A DNA stretch of 37,868 nt from Acidimicrobiales bacterium (GCA_035540975.1 DATLFN010000166.1:1-37868); one strand, 5' to 3'. Shown: positions 15,980 to 24,643, numbered from the stretch's first letter. A program made the numbers and translations. Notes: generated by a model not told the origin, from the sequence alone.

Positions 15980-17031
15980 GGCGCGGCACTCGCCGGCGTG
16001 TCCGCGTCGGTCCACCGCAGGGTGTCGTCGAGGCGGCCCTCCTCCAGCAGGTGCATCACCCGGGCGATGCGCTGGAGGCGCCATCCGGTGAGGTCGTCCA
16101 GCGACAGGCCGTGCTCGAGGTAGGCGGCCAGCATCTGCTCGACGCCCCGGCGCACCGTCCAGGTGGGCCGGTAGCCCGGGATGGTGGACTCGATCCGCGC
16201 GCAGCTCACCCGGTAGTTGCGCAGGTCGGGCCCGGCGTCGTCGGCGAAGGTGATGCGCGATCCCGGGACGACGTCCTCGACGATGGCCGCCACGTCGCGG
16301 ATCCGGTAGTTCTCCGCCGTGCGGCCCACGTTGAACGCCTGGCCGTGGACGAGGTCGAGCGGCGCCTCCAGCACGGCGCAGAACGCCAGCGAGATGTCCT
16401 CGATGTGCACGAGCGGGCGCCATGGCGTGCCGTCGCTCTTGAGGAACACCTCGCCGGTGGTGACGGCGTAGCCGACCAGGTTGTTGACGACCAGGTCGCC
16501 CCGCAGCCGCGACGAGTAGCCGTAGGCGGTGGCGTTGCGCAGGAAGGCGGGGGAGAAGCCGTCGTCGGCCAGCGCCAGCAGGTCGCGCTCGGAGTCGACC
16601 TTGGACACGCCGTACGGCGTCACCGGGTTGAACGAGGCCGACTCGTCCAGCATGCCGTCGCCCGCCGCGCCGTAGAGGCTGCACGACGACGAGAAAAGGA
16701 ACCGGCGCACGCCCGCCGCCTTGGCCACCGTGGCGACGTGGGTCGTGCCCAGGTGGTTGATGCTGTCGGTGCAGGACGGGTTGAGGTTGCCGAGCGGGTC
16801 GTTTGAGATGCCGGCCAGGTGGATCACGGCGTCGAACCCGTCGAGGTCGGCCGCCGTCACGTCCCGGACGTCCTTGGCGATGGTCGGCACGTGCCCGGCG
16901 TCGGGCCCGTACTCGCAGCCGGCGAACAGGAACGAGTCGAGCCCCGTCACGTCGTGGCCCCGGCCGACCAGCATGGGCACCAGGGCGCGGCCGATGTAGC
17001 CGTCGTGGCCGGTCACGAGGACGCGCGTCAT
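15976..17031 (-). CDS. NAD(P)-dependent sugar-nucleotide oxidoreductase/epimerase (extended SDR)
   Basis: A 351-residue extended SDR. The coenzyme site reads TGHDGYIG (7-14). The active site has FLFSSSCSLYG (111-121) and the YxxxK pair Y140/K144. The AGISNDPLGN segment (74-82) is characteristic of a subgroup that is commonly encoded beside glucose-1-phosphate cytidylyltransferases and sugar C-methyltransferases. The likely role is reduction, dehydration or epimerisation of a CDP-deoxysugar. No separate RfbG-like CDP-glucose 4,6-dehydratase is visible in the window, so this protein or the second SDR may fill that step, or it is encoded elsewhere. The ATG at 17031 overlaps the rfbF stop by four bases. 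Confidence 0.88.
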   Translation of the reverse strand: MTRVLVTGHDGYIGRALVPMLVGRGHDVTGLDSFLFAGCEYGPDAGHVPTIAKDVRDVTAADLDGFDAVIHLAGISNDPLGNLNPSCTDSINHLGTTHVATVAKAAGVRRFLFSSSCSLYGAAGDGMLDESASFNPVTPYGVSKVDSERDLLALADDGFSPAFLRNATAYGYSSRLRGDLVVNNLVGYAVTTGEVFLKSDGTPWRPLVHIEDISLAFCAVLEAPLDLVHGQAFNVGRTAENYRIRDVAAIVEDVVPGSRITFADDAGPDLRNYRVSCARIESTIPGYRPTWTVRRGVEQMLAAYLEHGLSLDDLTGWRLQRIARVMHLLEEGRLDDTLRWTDADTPASAAP

Positions 17032-17795
17032 CTCCACACCTTCCAGGGAGGATTCGTGGCCCAGAGCGACTCGAGCAGCTTGCGGTCCCGGATCGTGTCC
17101 ATGCACTGCCAGAAGCCGTGGTGCCTGTAGGCCATGAGCTGGCCGTCCTTGGCCAGCTGCTCGAGCGGCTCGCGCTCGAACTGGGTGTCGTCTCCCTCGA
17201 TGTAGTCCATCACCTCGGGTTCGAGCACGAAGAAGGCCCCGTTGATCCACCCTTCCCCGACCTGGGGCTTCTCGGAGAACTCGGTGATGCGGTCGCCCTC
17301 CAGCCGGAGGTGGCCGAAGCGGGCGGGTGGGCGCACGGCCGTGACGGTGGCGAGCCTGCCGTGGGAGCGGTGGAACTCCAGCAGCTTGCCGAGGTCGACG
17401 GTCGAGACGCCGTCGCCCCACGTGAGCATGAACGTCTCGTTCCCGAGGTGTTCGCGCAGCCGCTTCACCCGTCCGCCGGTCGCCGTCGACTGGCCGGTGT
17501 CCACCAGGGTGACGGTCCAGTCGTCCCGCTCGATCTCGTGGGCCCGTACCTCGCCGCGGGCCAGCCGGACGGTGAGGTCGCCGGTGAGCGACGCGTAGTC
17601 GACGACGTACTTCTTGATGACCTCGCCCTTGTAGCCGAGGGCGATCACGAAGTCGTCGTAGCCGAAGTGGCCGTAGTACTTCATGATGTGCCAGAGGATC
17701 GGCATGCTGCCGATCTCGACCATGGGCTTGGGCCGGATCTCGGTCTCCTCGGCCAGTCGGCTGCCGAGGCCGCCGGCCAGGATCGCCACCTTCAC
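17028..17795 (-). CDS. rfbF: Glucose-1-phosphate cytidylyltransferase
   Basis: A 255-residue nucleotidyltransferase that fits the usual length of RfbF. The N-terminus VAILAGGLGSRLAEETEIRPKPM contains the GGxGxR and KPM nucleotide-binding motifs; the EET triplet after the loop is typical of the cytidylyltransferase branch rather than RmlA. LTWGDGVSTVDL holds the metal-binding Asp. INGAFFVLEPEV and FWQCMDTIRDRKLLE also match RfbF closely. It makes CDP-glucose from CTP and glucose-1-phosphate, the entry step for CDP-linked deoxysugars. GTG at 17795 overlaps the stop of the upstream GT4 gene by four bases. This gene is the strongest clue to the sugar chemistry of the cluster. Confidence 0.95.
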   Translation of the reverse strand: MKVAILAGGLGSRLAEETEIRPKPMVEIGSMPILWHIMKYYGHFGYDDFVIALGYKGEVIKKYVVDYASLTGDLTVRLARGEVRAHEIERDDWTVTLVDTGQSTATGGRVKRLREHLGNETFMLTWGDGVSTVDLGKLLEFHRSHGRLATVTAVRPPARFGHLRLEGDRITEFSEKPQVGEGWINGAFFVLEPEVMDYIEGDDTQFEREPLEQLAKDGQLMAYRHHGFWQCMDTIRDRKLLESLWATNPPWKVWR

Positions 17796-19033
17796 CGCTG
17801 CTCCTCTCCATCGCCGGCCACGCCGGTGGCGGCCGACATGGCACCGCCCACGAGCCGGTCGTACACGCCGACGTAGGTCGCCGCCTGGTGGCTCCAGCCC
17901 AGGCGGTCGCGGATGCGGGCCGCCCCGACCTCGCCCATGGCACGCCGGCGGGCCGGGTCGTCGAGGAGGGCGCAGATCGCCTTGGCGAACGCCTGGGGGC
18001 CCTCCTCCTCCACGTAGACGGCGGCGTCGCCGGCGGACACGCGCGTCTCGGCGAGGTCGAAGGCGACGGCTGGTACGCCGAACGCCATGTACTCCAGCGT
18101 CTTGTTCATCGTCGACAGGTCGTTGAACGGGGTCCTCGGGTCGGGGGAGAGCCCGACGTCGGCGGTGGACAGCCAGCGGCGGATCATCCCGTCGTCGGCC
18201 CGGCCGGTGAACGTCACCCACCCGTCGAGCCCGAGATGGGTGGCGAGGTCCCGGAGGTCGTCGAGGCAGTCGCCGAAGCCGAGCAGGGCGAAGTGGCAGT
18301 CGGTGCGGCCCATCTGGTTGACCACGACGTCGGCCGCCCGCACCACGAGGTCGACGCCGTCCTGGGGGCCCATGACGCCCAGGTAGACGCACAGGTGGCG
18401 GCGGCCCGCCTTGAGCTCCGGCTCGGGCGCCTGGGGGTAGAGGCGGCGGGTGTCCGGGCCCGAGCGGACCACGGTGGTGCGCTCGGGCGGGATGCCTGCC
18501 CTCACCGTCGCCACCCGCCGGTAGGACTCGTTGGTCGACACCAGGTGGTCGGCCGAGCGGACGCTGGCCCGCTCCAGGGCGACGAGGGCCCGGCGCACGA
18601 GGGGGCGGGCGGCGGCGCCGAAGCGGGCGTCGTACACCTCCGGGCACAGGTCGTGGTGGTCGAACACGAACGACTTGCCGGCCCGCCGGTACAGCCGGGC
18701 CAGGAGCCAGTAGGTGTCGGGCGGGTTGCACGCCTGGATCACGTCGAAGCCGTCGCGGCGCAGGACCTTCAAGGAGAGGAGGGCGGTGCGCACCCAGCAG
18801 TAGGCGAACTCCCAGGCGAACCCGGCCAGGCCCCGGGCCTGGCGGGGCGGGGGGTACCGGTGGATGCGGACGCCGTCCAGCTCCTCGTAGGAGGCTTCGC
18901 CCGGGCCGGCGTGGCAGATCACCGACACGCCGTAGCCGGCGGCGACCAGCGCCTGGCACTCCAGCCACACCCGGCGGTCGAGGGGCACGGGGAGGTTCTG
19001 GACGATGACGAGGACGCGGCGCGGGCGGCTCAT
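17792..19033 (-). CDS. Family 4 glycosyltransferase, first gene of the glycan operon
   Basis: A 413-residue GT-B glycosyltransferase. The start VLVIVQNLPVPLDRRVWLECQAL is typical of actinobacterial GT4 enzymes acting in polysaccharide assembly. FDHHDLCPEVY (about residues 124-134) and VSTNESYRR follow in the acceptor half. The donor domain has YLGVMGPQDGVDLVVRA and the NKTLEYMAFGVPAVAF segment in place of the more usual ExFG motif. It probably transfers an early sugar to a lipid carrier or intermediate on the inner membrane face. The ATG at 19033 follows a weak GGTGACGGG Shine-Dalgarno. It heads a run of eleven minus-strand genes, seven of whose ten junctions are four-base overlaps, so all are probably co-transcribed. 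Confidence 0.9.
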   Translation of the reverse strand: MSRPRRVLVIVQNLPVPLDRRVWLECQALVAAGYGVSVICHAGPGEASYEELDGVRIHRYPPPRQARGLAGFAWEFAYCWVRTALLSLKVLRRDGFDVIQACNPPDTYWLLARLYRRAGKSFVFDHHDLCPEVYDARFGAAARPLVRRALVALERASVRSADHLVSTNESYRRVATVRAGIPPERTTVVRSGPDTRRLYPQAPEPELKAGRRHLCVYLGVMGPQDGVDLVVRAADVVVNQMGRTDCHFALLGFGDCLDDLRDLATHLGLDGWVTFTGRADDGMIRRWLSTADVGLSPDPRTPFNDLSTMNKTLEYMAFGVPAVAFDLAETRVSAGDAAVYVEEEGPQAFAKAICALLDDPARRRAMGEVGAARIRDRLGWSHQAATYVGVYDRLVGGAMSAATGVAGDGEEQR

Positions 19034-19266
19034 CCCGTCACCGGCCCCGCCCCCGGGACGCGGCGGCCCGACCGGCCCTCCACGACGTCACGGCACAGCG
19101 AGGCTGTGCCCAGTCTCCCCGCATCTCGTCGAACCATTCCCCCGGTGCTGTGCTGCCTGTCGCTACAAATACCACGAACGGCGCGCAGATCGGGACGTTC
19201 CGTGCTCTTTTTCCGAGCATACCGCGTGGTGGTCCGAGGCCCCGCCGCGCCGCCGTGCGATCCGCG
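19034..19266. other. 233-base intergenic region between regulator and glycan operon
   Basis: This is one of the two longest non-coding gaps of the window. It contains a relatively AT-rich patch (about 19160-19225, including CTACAAATACC and CTCTTTTTCC), an imperfect palindrome CGGGACGTTCCG at 19191-19202, and the inverted repeat at 19092-19110. The promoter of the minus-strand glycan operon must lie here or inside the regulator, because the operon's first gene begins at 19033. I could not assign convincing -10/-35 boxes. A short minus-strand frame through the gap looks spurious. Confidence 0.5.
19092..19110. repeat. 8-bp perfect inverted repeat upstream of the glycan operon
   Basis: GGCACAGC and GCTGTGCC flank a three-base centre. 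The element lies 59 bases before the first glycosyltransferase start and about 157 bases past the regulator stop. No T-run follows on either strand, so it is as likely to be an operator or 5'-leader hairpin as a terminator. Confidence 0.55.
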
Positions 19267-19902
19267 TCAGGCCGGACGAGAGGTCCCCGGGGCCTCGGCC
19301 AGAGGGGGCCGGTCCAGGTAGGTGGCGAAGACGGCAGCCTGGGTCCGCCGCTCCATCCCCAGCTTGCGGAGCATGTTCGAGACGTAGTTCTTGACGGTCT
19401 TCTCGGCCAGGAACAGGCGCGCCGCGATCTGGCGGTTGGTGCAGCCCTGCCCGATGAGCTCGAAGATCCGCCGCTCCTGCGGCGTCAGCTTGGCCAGCTG
19501 CTCGGGCCGGGGCGTGCCGCTGGGGCGCACCCGCTCGAGCAGACGGGCGGCCAGCTCGGGGTCGAGCGCGGCGCGGTCCAGGTCGTTCGCCTCCCGGGCG
19601 ACGGCCAGCTCCCCGCCCGCCAGGCCGGCCGCCAGCCGCTCCGTGGGCCGGGCGGTCCGGCGGGCGACCGCCGCGTACGCGCCGCCCGGGGCTCCGTCGC
19701 GCACGCCCGCCTCGGTCGCCAGCCGGCGGCACGTGTCGGCCAGGGCCCTGACGTGCTCGGCCATCTGCTGCAGCGACCGGCGGGTCTCGTCGGGCACGCC
19801 GGGTTGGGCGTCGACGGCGGCGAGGAGCGCGGTGATCGCCGTGAGGCGGTCGTCGGCACTGCGGAAGAGGTCACTCCTCCAAGGGCCAGGTCCGCCGTCC
19901 AT
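19267..19902 (-). CDS. LuxR-type regulator with DosR/DevR-like DNA-binding domain but no receiver
   Basis: A 211-residue protein. Residues about 137-195 form a LuxR/NarL helix-turn-helix, LTPQERRIFELIGQGCTNRQ then LAEKTVKNYVS and KLGMERRTQAAVFAT; the second half is nearly the same as in mycobacterial DosR (DevR). The N-terminal 130 residues are helical and Ala/Arg-rich, with no phosphoacceptor Asp region, so this is not a standard response regulator. The ATG at 19902 is chosen for its strong Shine-Dalgarno (GGGGGGAGAAAACGGC); the longer open frame upstream would run through the tig promoter. It is divergent from tig and upstream, in the same orientation, of the glycan operon. Control of that operon is plausible but unproven. 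Confidence 0.85.
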   Translation of the reverse strand: MDGGPGPWRSDLFRSADDRLTAITALLAAVDAQPGVPDETRRSLQQMAEHVRALADTCRRLATEAGVRDGAPGGAYAAVARRTARPTERLAAGLAGGELAVAREANDLDRAALDPELAARLLERVRPSGTPRPEQLAKLTPQERRIFELIGQGCTNRQIAARLFLAEKTVKNYVSNMLRKLGMERRTQAAVFATYLDRPPLAEAPGTSRPA

Positions 19903-20090
19903 GCCGTTTTCTCCCCCCAACGGAATGCTCTCGGAGCGGGTGCCGCCGTACCGGTCCACGCCGCTCGTCTCGTCACTCTCAGTGTGCCCGATCCTCGCGG
20001 ACCGTGCAATTGACCCAGGGCGCGCCGAGCGGCCGAAACGGGACGGCGACCGGCCCTCGCGGGGATCCCGGGCGACGGACGGGCGCGACG

Positions 20091-20096
20091 TAGACT
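20091..20096 (+). promoter_or_regulatory. Putative -10 box (TAGACT) of a leaderless tig transcript
   Basis: TAGACT fits the actinobacterial TANNNT -10 consensus and ends 8 bases before the tig ATG, which would place the transcription start at or next to the start codon. No clear Shine-Dalgarno or -35 box is present. The identical hexamer at the identical distance precedes the radical SAM gene at 34852. Confidence 0.5.
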
Positions 20097-20104
20097 CCCT
20101 CCGG

Positions 20105-21457
20105 ATGAGAGCCGTCGTCGAGCCCCTCGAGGGCAACAAGGTCAAGCTCAGCGTCGAGGTCGACGACGCCGAGTTCGACAAGGCGGTCGAGGCCGCCGTG
20201 CGCAAGATCGCCCGGGAGGTGAAGGTCCCCGGCTTCCGGCCCGGCAAGGCGCCCCGCCGCCTCATCGAGGCCCGCCTGGGCCCCGGCGTGGCCCGCCAGG
20301 AGGCGCTCCGGGAGTCGCTCCCCCAGTTCTACGCCCAGGCGGTGCGCGAGGTGGACGTCGACCCGATCGCGCCGCCGGAGATCGACATCACGTCGGGAGC
20401 CGAGGACGGCACCGTGGCGTTCGACGCGGTGGTGGAGGTGCGGCCCCAGGTGTCGGTGGCCGGTTACGGCGGGCTCCGGGTCACCATCCCCACCCCGCTG
20501 GCCGACCAGTCCGAGGTGGACGGGCACATCGAGCGCCTGCGCAGGCAGTCGGCCGAGCTGCGGTCGGTCACCCGCCCCGCCCAGACCGGCGACCACGTGT
20601 TCGTGGACGTGAAGGGCGAGCGGGAGGGGGAGACCGTCGCCGGCCTCACCGCCGACGACTATCTCTACGAGGTCGGCAGCGGCATCGTGGTGCCCGAGCT
20701 GGACGAGCACCTCGCCGGCGCCACGGTGGGCGACATCCTCACGTTCGAGTCGTCCATCGACGACGGCGGGCCCGTGACGTTCCGGGTCCTGGTGAAGGAC
20801 GTCAAGGAGCAGGTCCTCCCCGAGCTCACCGACGAGTGGGCGAGCGAGGCGTCGGAGTTCGACACGCTCGACGAGCTGCGGGCCGACATCCTCCACCGGC
20901 TGAGCGCCGGCAAGCGCCTCCAGGCCACGCTCGCCGTACGCGAGGAGACCATCAAGGCTCTCACCGAGCTGGTCGCCGAGGACGTCCCCGAGCCCATGGT
21001 GCGCCCGGAGATGGAGCACCGGTTGACGGAGCTGGGCCGGCGCCTGGAGAGCAAGGGCGTCACCCTGGCGCAGTACATGGAGGCGTCGGGCATGTCCGAG
21101 GAGGACTTCGTGGAAGCCCTGCGGACCGAGGCCGTGGCGGGGGTCAAGGCCGACCTGGCCCTGCGTGCGGTGGCCGACGCCGAGGGCCTGGAGGCCACCG
21201 ACGACGACGTCGACGAGGAGATCGTGCGGCTGGCCGAGCGCATGCAGCGCCCGCCGGCCGAGGTCCGCCGGCAGCTCGAACGGCAGGACGCGATAGCTAC
21301 GGTACGCTCGGACGTACGCAAGGCCAAGGCCCTCGAGTGGCTCGTGGACCACGTCGAGATCGTCGACGAGCAGGGCCATCCCGTCGACCGGTCGCTGTTG
21401 TCGCCGGATCAACCAAGCGCCCCGGCCGGGGCAGACGAAGCGGAGACCCAACCGTGA
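20105..21457 (+). CDS. tig: Trigger factor (ribosome-associated chaperone and prolyl isomerase)
   Basis: A 450-residue protein of normal family length. The ribosome-binding signature [10 protein letters not shown] lies at residues 41-50. The FKBP-type isomerase domain follows at about 150-240 ([28 protein letters not shown]). The helical C-terminal domain ends in an acidic tail. It binds the ribosome exit tunnel and shields nascent chains. ATG at 20105 is supported by the N-terminal domain beginning at once and by a TAGACT -10 box eight bases upstream. The stop overlaps the clpP start by four bases (GTGA), linking the chaperone to the protease. The order tig-clpP-clpX is conserved in actinobacteria. 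Confidence 0.97.
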   Translation: MRAVVEPLEGNKVKLSVEVDDAEFDKAVEAAVRKIAREVKVPGFRPGKAPRRLIEARLGPGVARQEALRESLPQFYAQAVREVDVDPIAPPEIDITSGAEDGTVAFDAVVEVRPQVSVAGYGGLRVTIPTPLADQSEVDGHIERLRRQSAELRSVTRPAQTGDHVFVDVKGEREGETVAGLTADDYLYEVGSGIVVPELDEHLAGATVGDILTFESSIDDGGPVTFRVLVKDVKEQVLPELTDEWASEASEFDTLDELRADILHRLSAGKRLQATLAVREETIKALTELVAEDVPEPMVRPEMEHRLTELGRRLESKGVTLAQYMEASGMSEEDFVEALRTEAVAGVKADLALRAVADAEGLEATDDDVDEEIVRLAERMQRPPAEVRRQLERQDAIATVRSDVRKAKALEWLVDHVEIVDEQGHPVDRSLLSPDQPSAPAGADEAETQP

Positions 21458-22089
21458 TCCAGCCCGCCTACAACTACCTCGTCCCCACGGTCGTCGAGTC
21501 CAGCAACCGGGGCGAGCGGGCCTACGACCTCTACTCGCGGCTGCTGAAGGAGAACATCATCTTCCTCGGCACGCCGATCGACGACACGATCGCCAACCTG
21601 GTGTGCGCGCAGTTCCTGTTCCTCGAGGCCGAGAACCCCGACAAGAAGATCGACCTCTACATCAACTCCCCGGGTGGCGACATCACGGCGCTGTTCGCCA
21701 TCTACGACACCATGAAGTACATCAAGCCGAACATCTCGACGTTCTGCTACGGGCAGGCGGCGTCGGCGGCGGCCGTCCTGCTCGGCGCCGGCACCAAGGG
21801 CATGCGCTACGCCCTGCCCCACGCCCGGATCCTGCTCCACCAGCCCTACGGTGGTGCCGCCGGCCAGGCGGCCGACATCGAGATCCAGGCCAAGGAGATC
21901 CTCCGCATGCGGGACCTCCTGAACGAGATGATCGCCCACGACACGGGCCAGAGCGTCGAGCGGGTGAAGAGCGACACCGACCGCGACTTCATCATGAGCG
22001 CGGCGGAGGCCTGCGAGTACGGCATCATTGACGAAGTGATCACGACCCGGGAGCTGGCGGACTTGCCGCAGGCAGCCGGGGTGAGCTGA
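21454..22089 (+). CDS. clpP: ATP-dependent Clp protease proteolytic subunit
   Basis: A 211-residue serine protease. The catalytic triad can be placed by comparison with E. coli ClpP: Ser104 in [11 protein letters not shown], His129 in ILLHQPYGG, and Asp178 in [28 protein letters not shown] matches the family closely. Subunits stack as heptameric rings and degrade proteins unfolded by ClpX. The GTG at 21454 overlaps the tig stop by four bases. Actinobacteria usually encode adjacent clpP1 and clpP2; only one clpP lies here, with clpX starting 16 bases on. The N-terminal [19 protein letters not shown] is intact, so the chamber-opening processing region looks normal. Confidence 0.97.
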   Translation: MIQPAYNYLVPTVVESSNRGERAYDLYSRLLKENIIFLGTPIDDTIANLVCAQFLFLEAENPDKKIDLYINSPGGDITALFAIYDTMKYIKPNISTFCYGQAASAAAVLLGAGTKGMRYALPHARILLHQPYGGAAGQAADIEIQAKEILRMRDLLNEMIAHDTGQSVERVKSDTDRDFIMSAAEACEYGIIDEVITTRELADLPQAAGVS

Positions 22090-22105
22090 GGCGGGGGGAA
22101 GTCAG

Positions 22106-23380
22106 GTGGCCAAGTTCGGAGACGGTGGTGACCTGGTCAAGTGCAGCTTCTGCGGGAAGTCGCAGAAGCAGGTCAAGAAGCTGATCGCCGGTCCCGGCGT
22201 CTACATCTGTGACGAGTGCATCGACCTGTGCAACGACATCATCGAGGAGGAGCTGGCCGAGTCGTCGGAGCTGCGCTTCGACGAGCTGCCCAAGCCCCGT
22301 GAGATCTTCACCTTCCTGAACGACTTCGTGATCGGCCAGGAGCAGGCCAAGAAGATCCTCTCCGTCGCCGTCTACAACCACTACAAGCGGGTCCAGGCCG
22401 ACGCCTACCACGACTCCGAGGTGGAGCTGGCCAAGTCCAACATCCTCCTGCTCGGCCCCACCGGCTGCGGGAAGACGCTGCTGGCCCAGACCCTGGCCCG
22501 CATGCTCAACGTGCCCTTCGCCATCGCCGACGCCACGGCGCTCACCGAGGCGGGCTACGTGGGGGAGGACGTCGAGAACATCCTCCTCAAGCTCATCCAG
22601 GCCGCCGACTACGACGTCAAGAAGGCCGAGACGGGGATCATCTACATCGATGAGATCGACAAGATCGCCCGCAAGTCGGAGAACCCGTCGATCACCCGGG
22701 ACGTGTCGGGCGAGGGCGTGCAGCAGGCGCTGCTGAAGATCCTGGAGGGCACCACCGCCTCGGTGCCGCCCCAGGGGGGGCGCAAGCACCCCCACCAGGA
22801 GTTCATCCAGATCGACACCACCAACGTGTTGTTCATCTGCGGCGGCGCCTTCGCCGGGCTGGACAAGATCATCGAGAACCGCATCGGCCGCAAGGGCATG
22901 GGGTTCCGGGCCGAGATCAAGCGCCAGGCCGAGCGGGACGAGGGCGAGACGCTCGGCCACGTGCTCCCCGAGGACCTGCTGAAGTTCGGCCTCATCCCCG
23001 AGTTCGTGGGCCGGCTGCCCGTCATCGGCGCCGTGTCCGGGCTCGACCAGGGGGCCCTGGTCCGCATCCTGGTGGAGCCCCGCAACGCCCTGCTCAAGCA
23101 GTACCGGAAGATCCTCGAGCTGGACAACGTCGAGCTGGAGTTCACCGAGGACGCCCTCGAAGCGGTCGCCGAGCAGGCCCTGCTGCGGGGCACCGGCGCC
23201 CGCGGCCTGCGGGCCATCCTGGAGGAGGTCCTCCTCCACGTCATGTACGAGCTGCCCAGCCTGCCCGACATCGGCAAGTGCGTGGTCGACCGCTCGGTGG
23301 TGCTCGACCGGGTCCACCCCACCCTCGTGCCCCGCGCCCAGCAGGACAAGGAGACCCGGCCCCGTAGAGCGGCGTCGTAG
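22106..23380 (+). CDS. clpX: ATP-dependent Clp protease ATP-binding subunit ClpX
   Basis: A 424-residue AAA+ unfoldase of full length. The N-terminal zinc-binding domain has Cys13, Cys16, Cys35 and Cys38. Walker A is GPTGCGKT (117-124), Walker B is IIYIDEIDK (178-186), and the substrate-gripping pore loop is GYVGED (150-155). The RKH loop (GGRKHPHQ) and the ClpP-binding IG(F)-loop region are present further on. It recognises tagged proteins and threads them into ClpP. The GTG at 22106 is preceded by GGCGGGGGGAAG, a good Shine-Dalgarno. The Arg-rich last ten residues are beyond the family core. It is convergent with the acyltransferase gene, 15 bases apart. Confidence 0.98.
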   Translation: MAKFGDGGDLVKCSFCGKSQKQVKKLIAGPGVYICDECIDLCNDIIEEELAESSELRFDELPKPREIFTFLNDFVIGQEQAKKILSVAVYNHYKRVQADAYHDSEVELAKSNILLLGPTGCGKTLLAQTLARMLNVPFAIADATALTEAGYVGEDVENILLKLIQAADYDVKKAETGIIYIDEIDKIARKSENPSITRDVSGEGVQQALLKILEGTTASVPPQGGRKHPHQEFIQIDTTNVLFICGGAFAGLDKIIENRIGRKGMGFRAEIKRQAERDEGETLGHVLPEDLLKFGLIPEFVGRLPVIGAVSGLDQGALVRILVEPRNALLKQYRKILELDNVELEFTEDALEAVAEQALLRGTGARGLRAILEEVLLHVMYELPSLPDIGKCVVDRSVVLDRVHPTLVPRAQQDKETRPRRAAS

Positions 23381-23395
23381 CGCCCTCGCCGCCCG

Positions 23396-24634
23396 TCAGG
23401 AAGCACTCGAGGGGAGCGAGGCGGACCGCGAGGGGAACATGCGGTCGCGGAGGCGGAGCATCGGGCCTTCGACGGCGACGCTGGCGAGGAAGCCGCCGAG
23501 CACCGCACACGACGTCAGCACCACCACGCTGGCCAGCCACGTCCAGCCCGTCCATCCCCCCGCCCGGCTCGTGATCCACGGGACGAGGTCGCGCCCCAGC
23601 ATCCCGGTGACGGTCACGTGCCACAGGTACACCGCGTACGAGTACACGCCGATCCAGGCGACCGTCGAGGCGAAGCGGTGGACCAACGGCGCCGCGACCC
23701 TGATGTCCGAGCGGTGGGTGTGGTACGCGGCCAGGAGGAAGGCGGCCGAGCCGAGCAGGTTCATGGTCAACCCGGCCGTTCGGACCCACGCGGTGGATGT
23801 CGGGACAACCAGGTTCGGCGCCCACAGGACGATCCCCGCCGCCAGCAGCGGCACCCGGTGGCGCCCGAGCCCGGCGAACACGGCCGGCCATGCCTCGGCA
23901 CCGGCGCGGATCGCCACGCCCAGGAGCAGAGCGTCGAAACGGAGGTGGCTGGCGAACATCGTGTCCGCCCAGGGGTGCTCGGTGGCGACCGCGAGCGACC
24001 GGAGGGCGAGGCACACCGGGATGCCTGCGAGGCACAGGGGGACGATCCGGTGGCTCAGCCGCCTGAGCTGCAGCAGGACCAGGGCGAGGGGCAGCAGGAG
24101 GTAGAAGTGCTCCTCCACGCCCAGTGACCAGGTGTGGGTGGCGGGGTTGGGCCCCACGTAGTTCTGGAGGAAGACGAAGTTGGGCCAGTACCGCGCCAGC
24201 TGGTCGCCGAGCGCCCCGCCCGCGCTCGCTCCGGCGACGACGGCCTTGGCGGCGGGAACCAGCACCACGTAGAGCAGGAACACGAAGTACAGCGGGTAGA
24301 GCTTGAACCCCCGTCGCACGTAGAACCGCCAGACGTCGATGCGGCCGTGCGCCTTCAGCTCACCGAGCAGCAGCCCCCCGATCAGGAAGCCGCTCAGCAC
24401 GAAGAACAGGTCGACGCCGAGCCAGCCGATGCGGAACACCACGGTCGCCGCCATCCCGGGCACCCCGTCGGTCTCGGGCAGTCCCAGGTGCTTGCCGATC
24501 ACGAGCAGCACGGCGATGCCCCGCAGGAAGTCGAGCTGGACGTTGCGGCGGCTCCGGACGGTCCCGGTGGAGGCCGAGACGTCGAGCGGTTGCGAAACCG
24601 GTCTGTGACGCACCACTGCCCCCCCGACGCGCAA
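23396..24634 (-). CDS. Acyltransferase 3 family membrane protein
   Basis: A polytopic protein of up to 412 residues with about ten membrane segments. The opening NVQLDFLRGIAVLLVIGKHL carries the Arg and His signature of acyltransferase 3 (OafA/YrhL-like) enzymes, and LFFVLSGFLIGGLL follows as in other members. WSLGVEEHFYLLLPL, another hallmark, is also present. These enzymes O-acylate glycans, lipids or antibiotics. A link to the glycan cluster is possible. The start is uncertain: TTG at 24634 has a TAGTGT box nine bases upstream, while GTG at 24616 has a G-rich tract before it. It interrupts the usual clpX-valS neighbourhood. Confidence 0.85.
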   Translation of the reverse strand: MRVGGAVVRHRPVSQPLDVSASTGTVRSRRNVQLDFLRGIAVLLVIGKHLGLPETDGVPGMAATVVFRIGWLGVDLFFVLSGFLIGGLLLGELKAHGRIDVWRFYVRRGFKLYPLYFVFLLYVVLVPAAKAVVAGASAGGALGDQLARYWPNFVFLQNYVGPNPATHTWSLGVEEHFYLLLPLALVLLQLRRLSHRIVPLCLAGIPVCLALRSLAVATEHPWADTMFASHLRFDALLLGVAIRAGAEAWPAVFAGLGRHRVPLLAAGIVLWAPNLVVPTSTAWVRTAGLTMNLLGSAAFLLAAYHTHRSDIRVAAPLVHRFASTVAWIGVYSYAVYLWHVTVTGMLGRDLVPWITSRAGGWTGWTWLASVVVLTSCAVLGGFLASVAVEGPMLRLRDRMFPSRSASLPSSAS

Positions 24635-24643
24635 ACGGCGGGA

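Noticed and set aside
19038-19220. 60-codon minus-strand ORF in the gap before the glycan operon
   Set aside because: No motif, no Shine-Dalgarno, and composition like translated non-coding DNA; the gap is better explained as regulatory.
20010-20015. TTGACC as a -35 box for tig
   Set aside because: It is about 75 bases upstream of the best -10 box, far beyond workable spacing.
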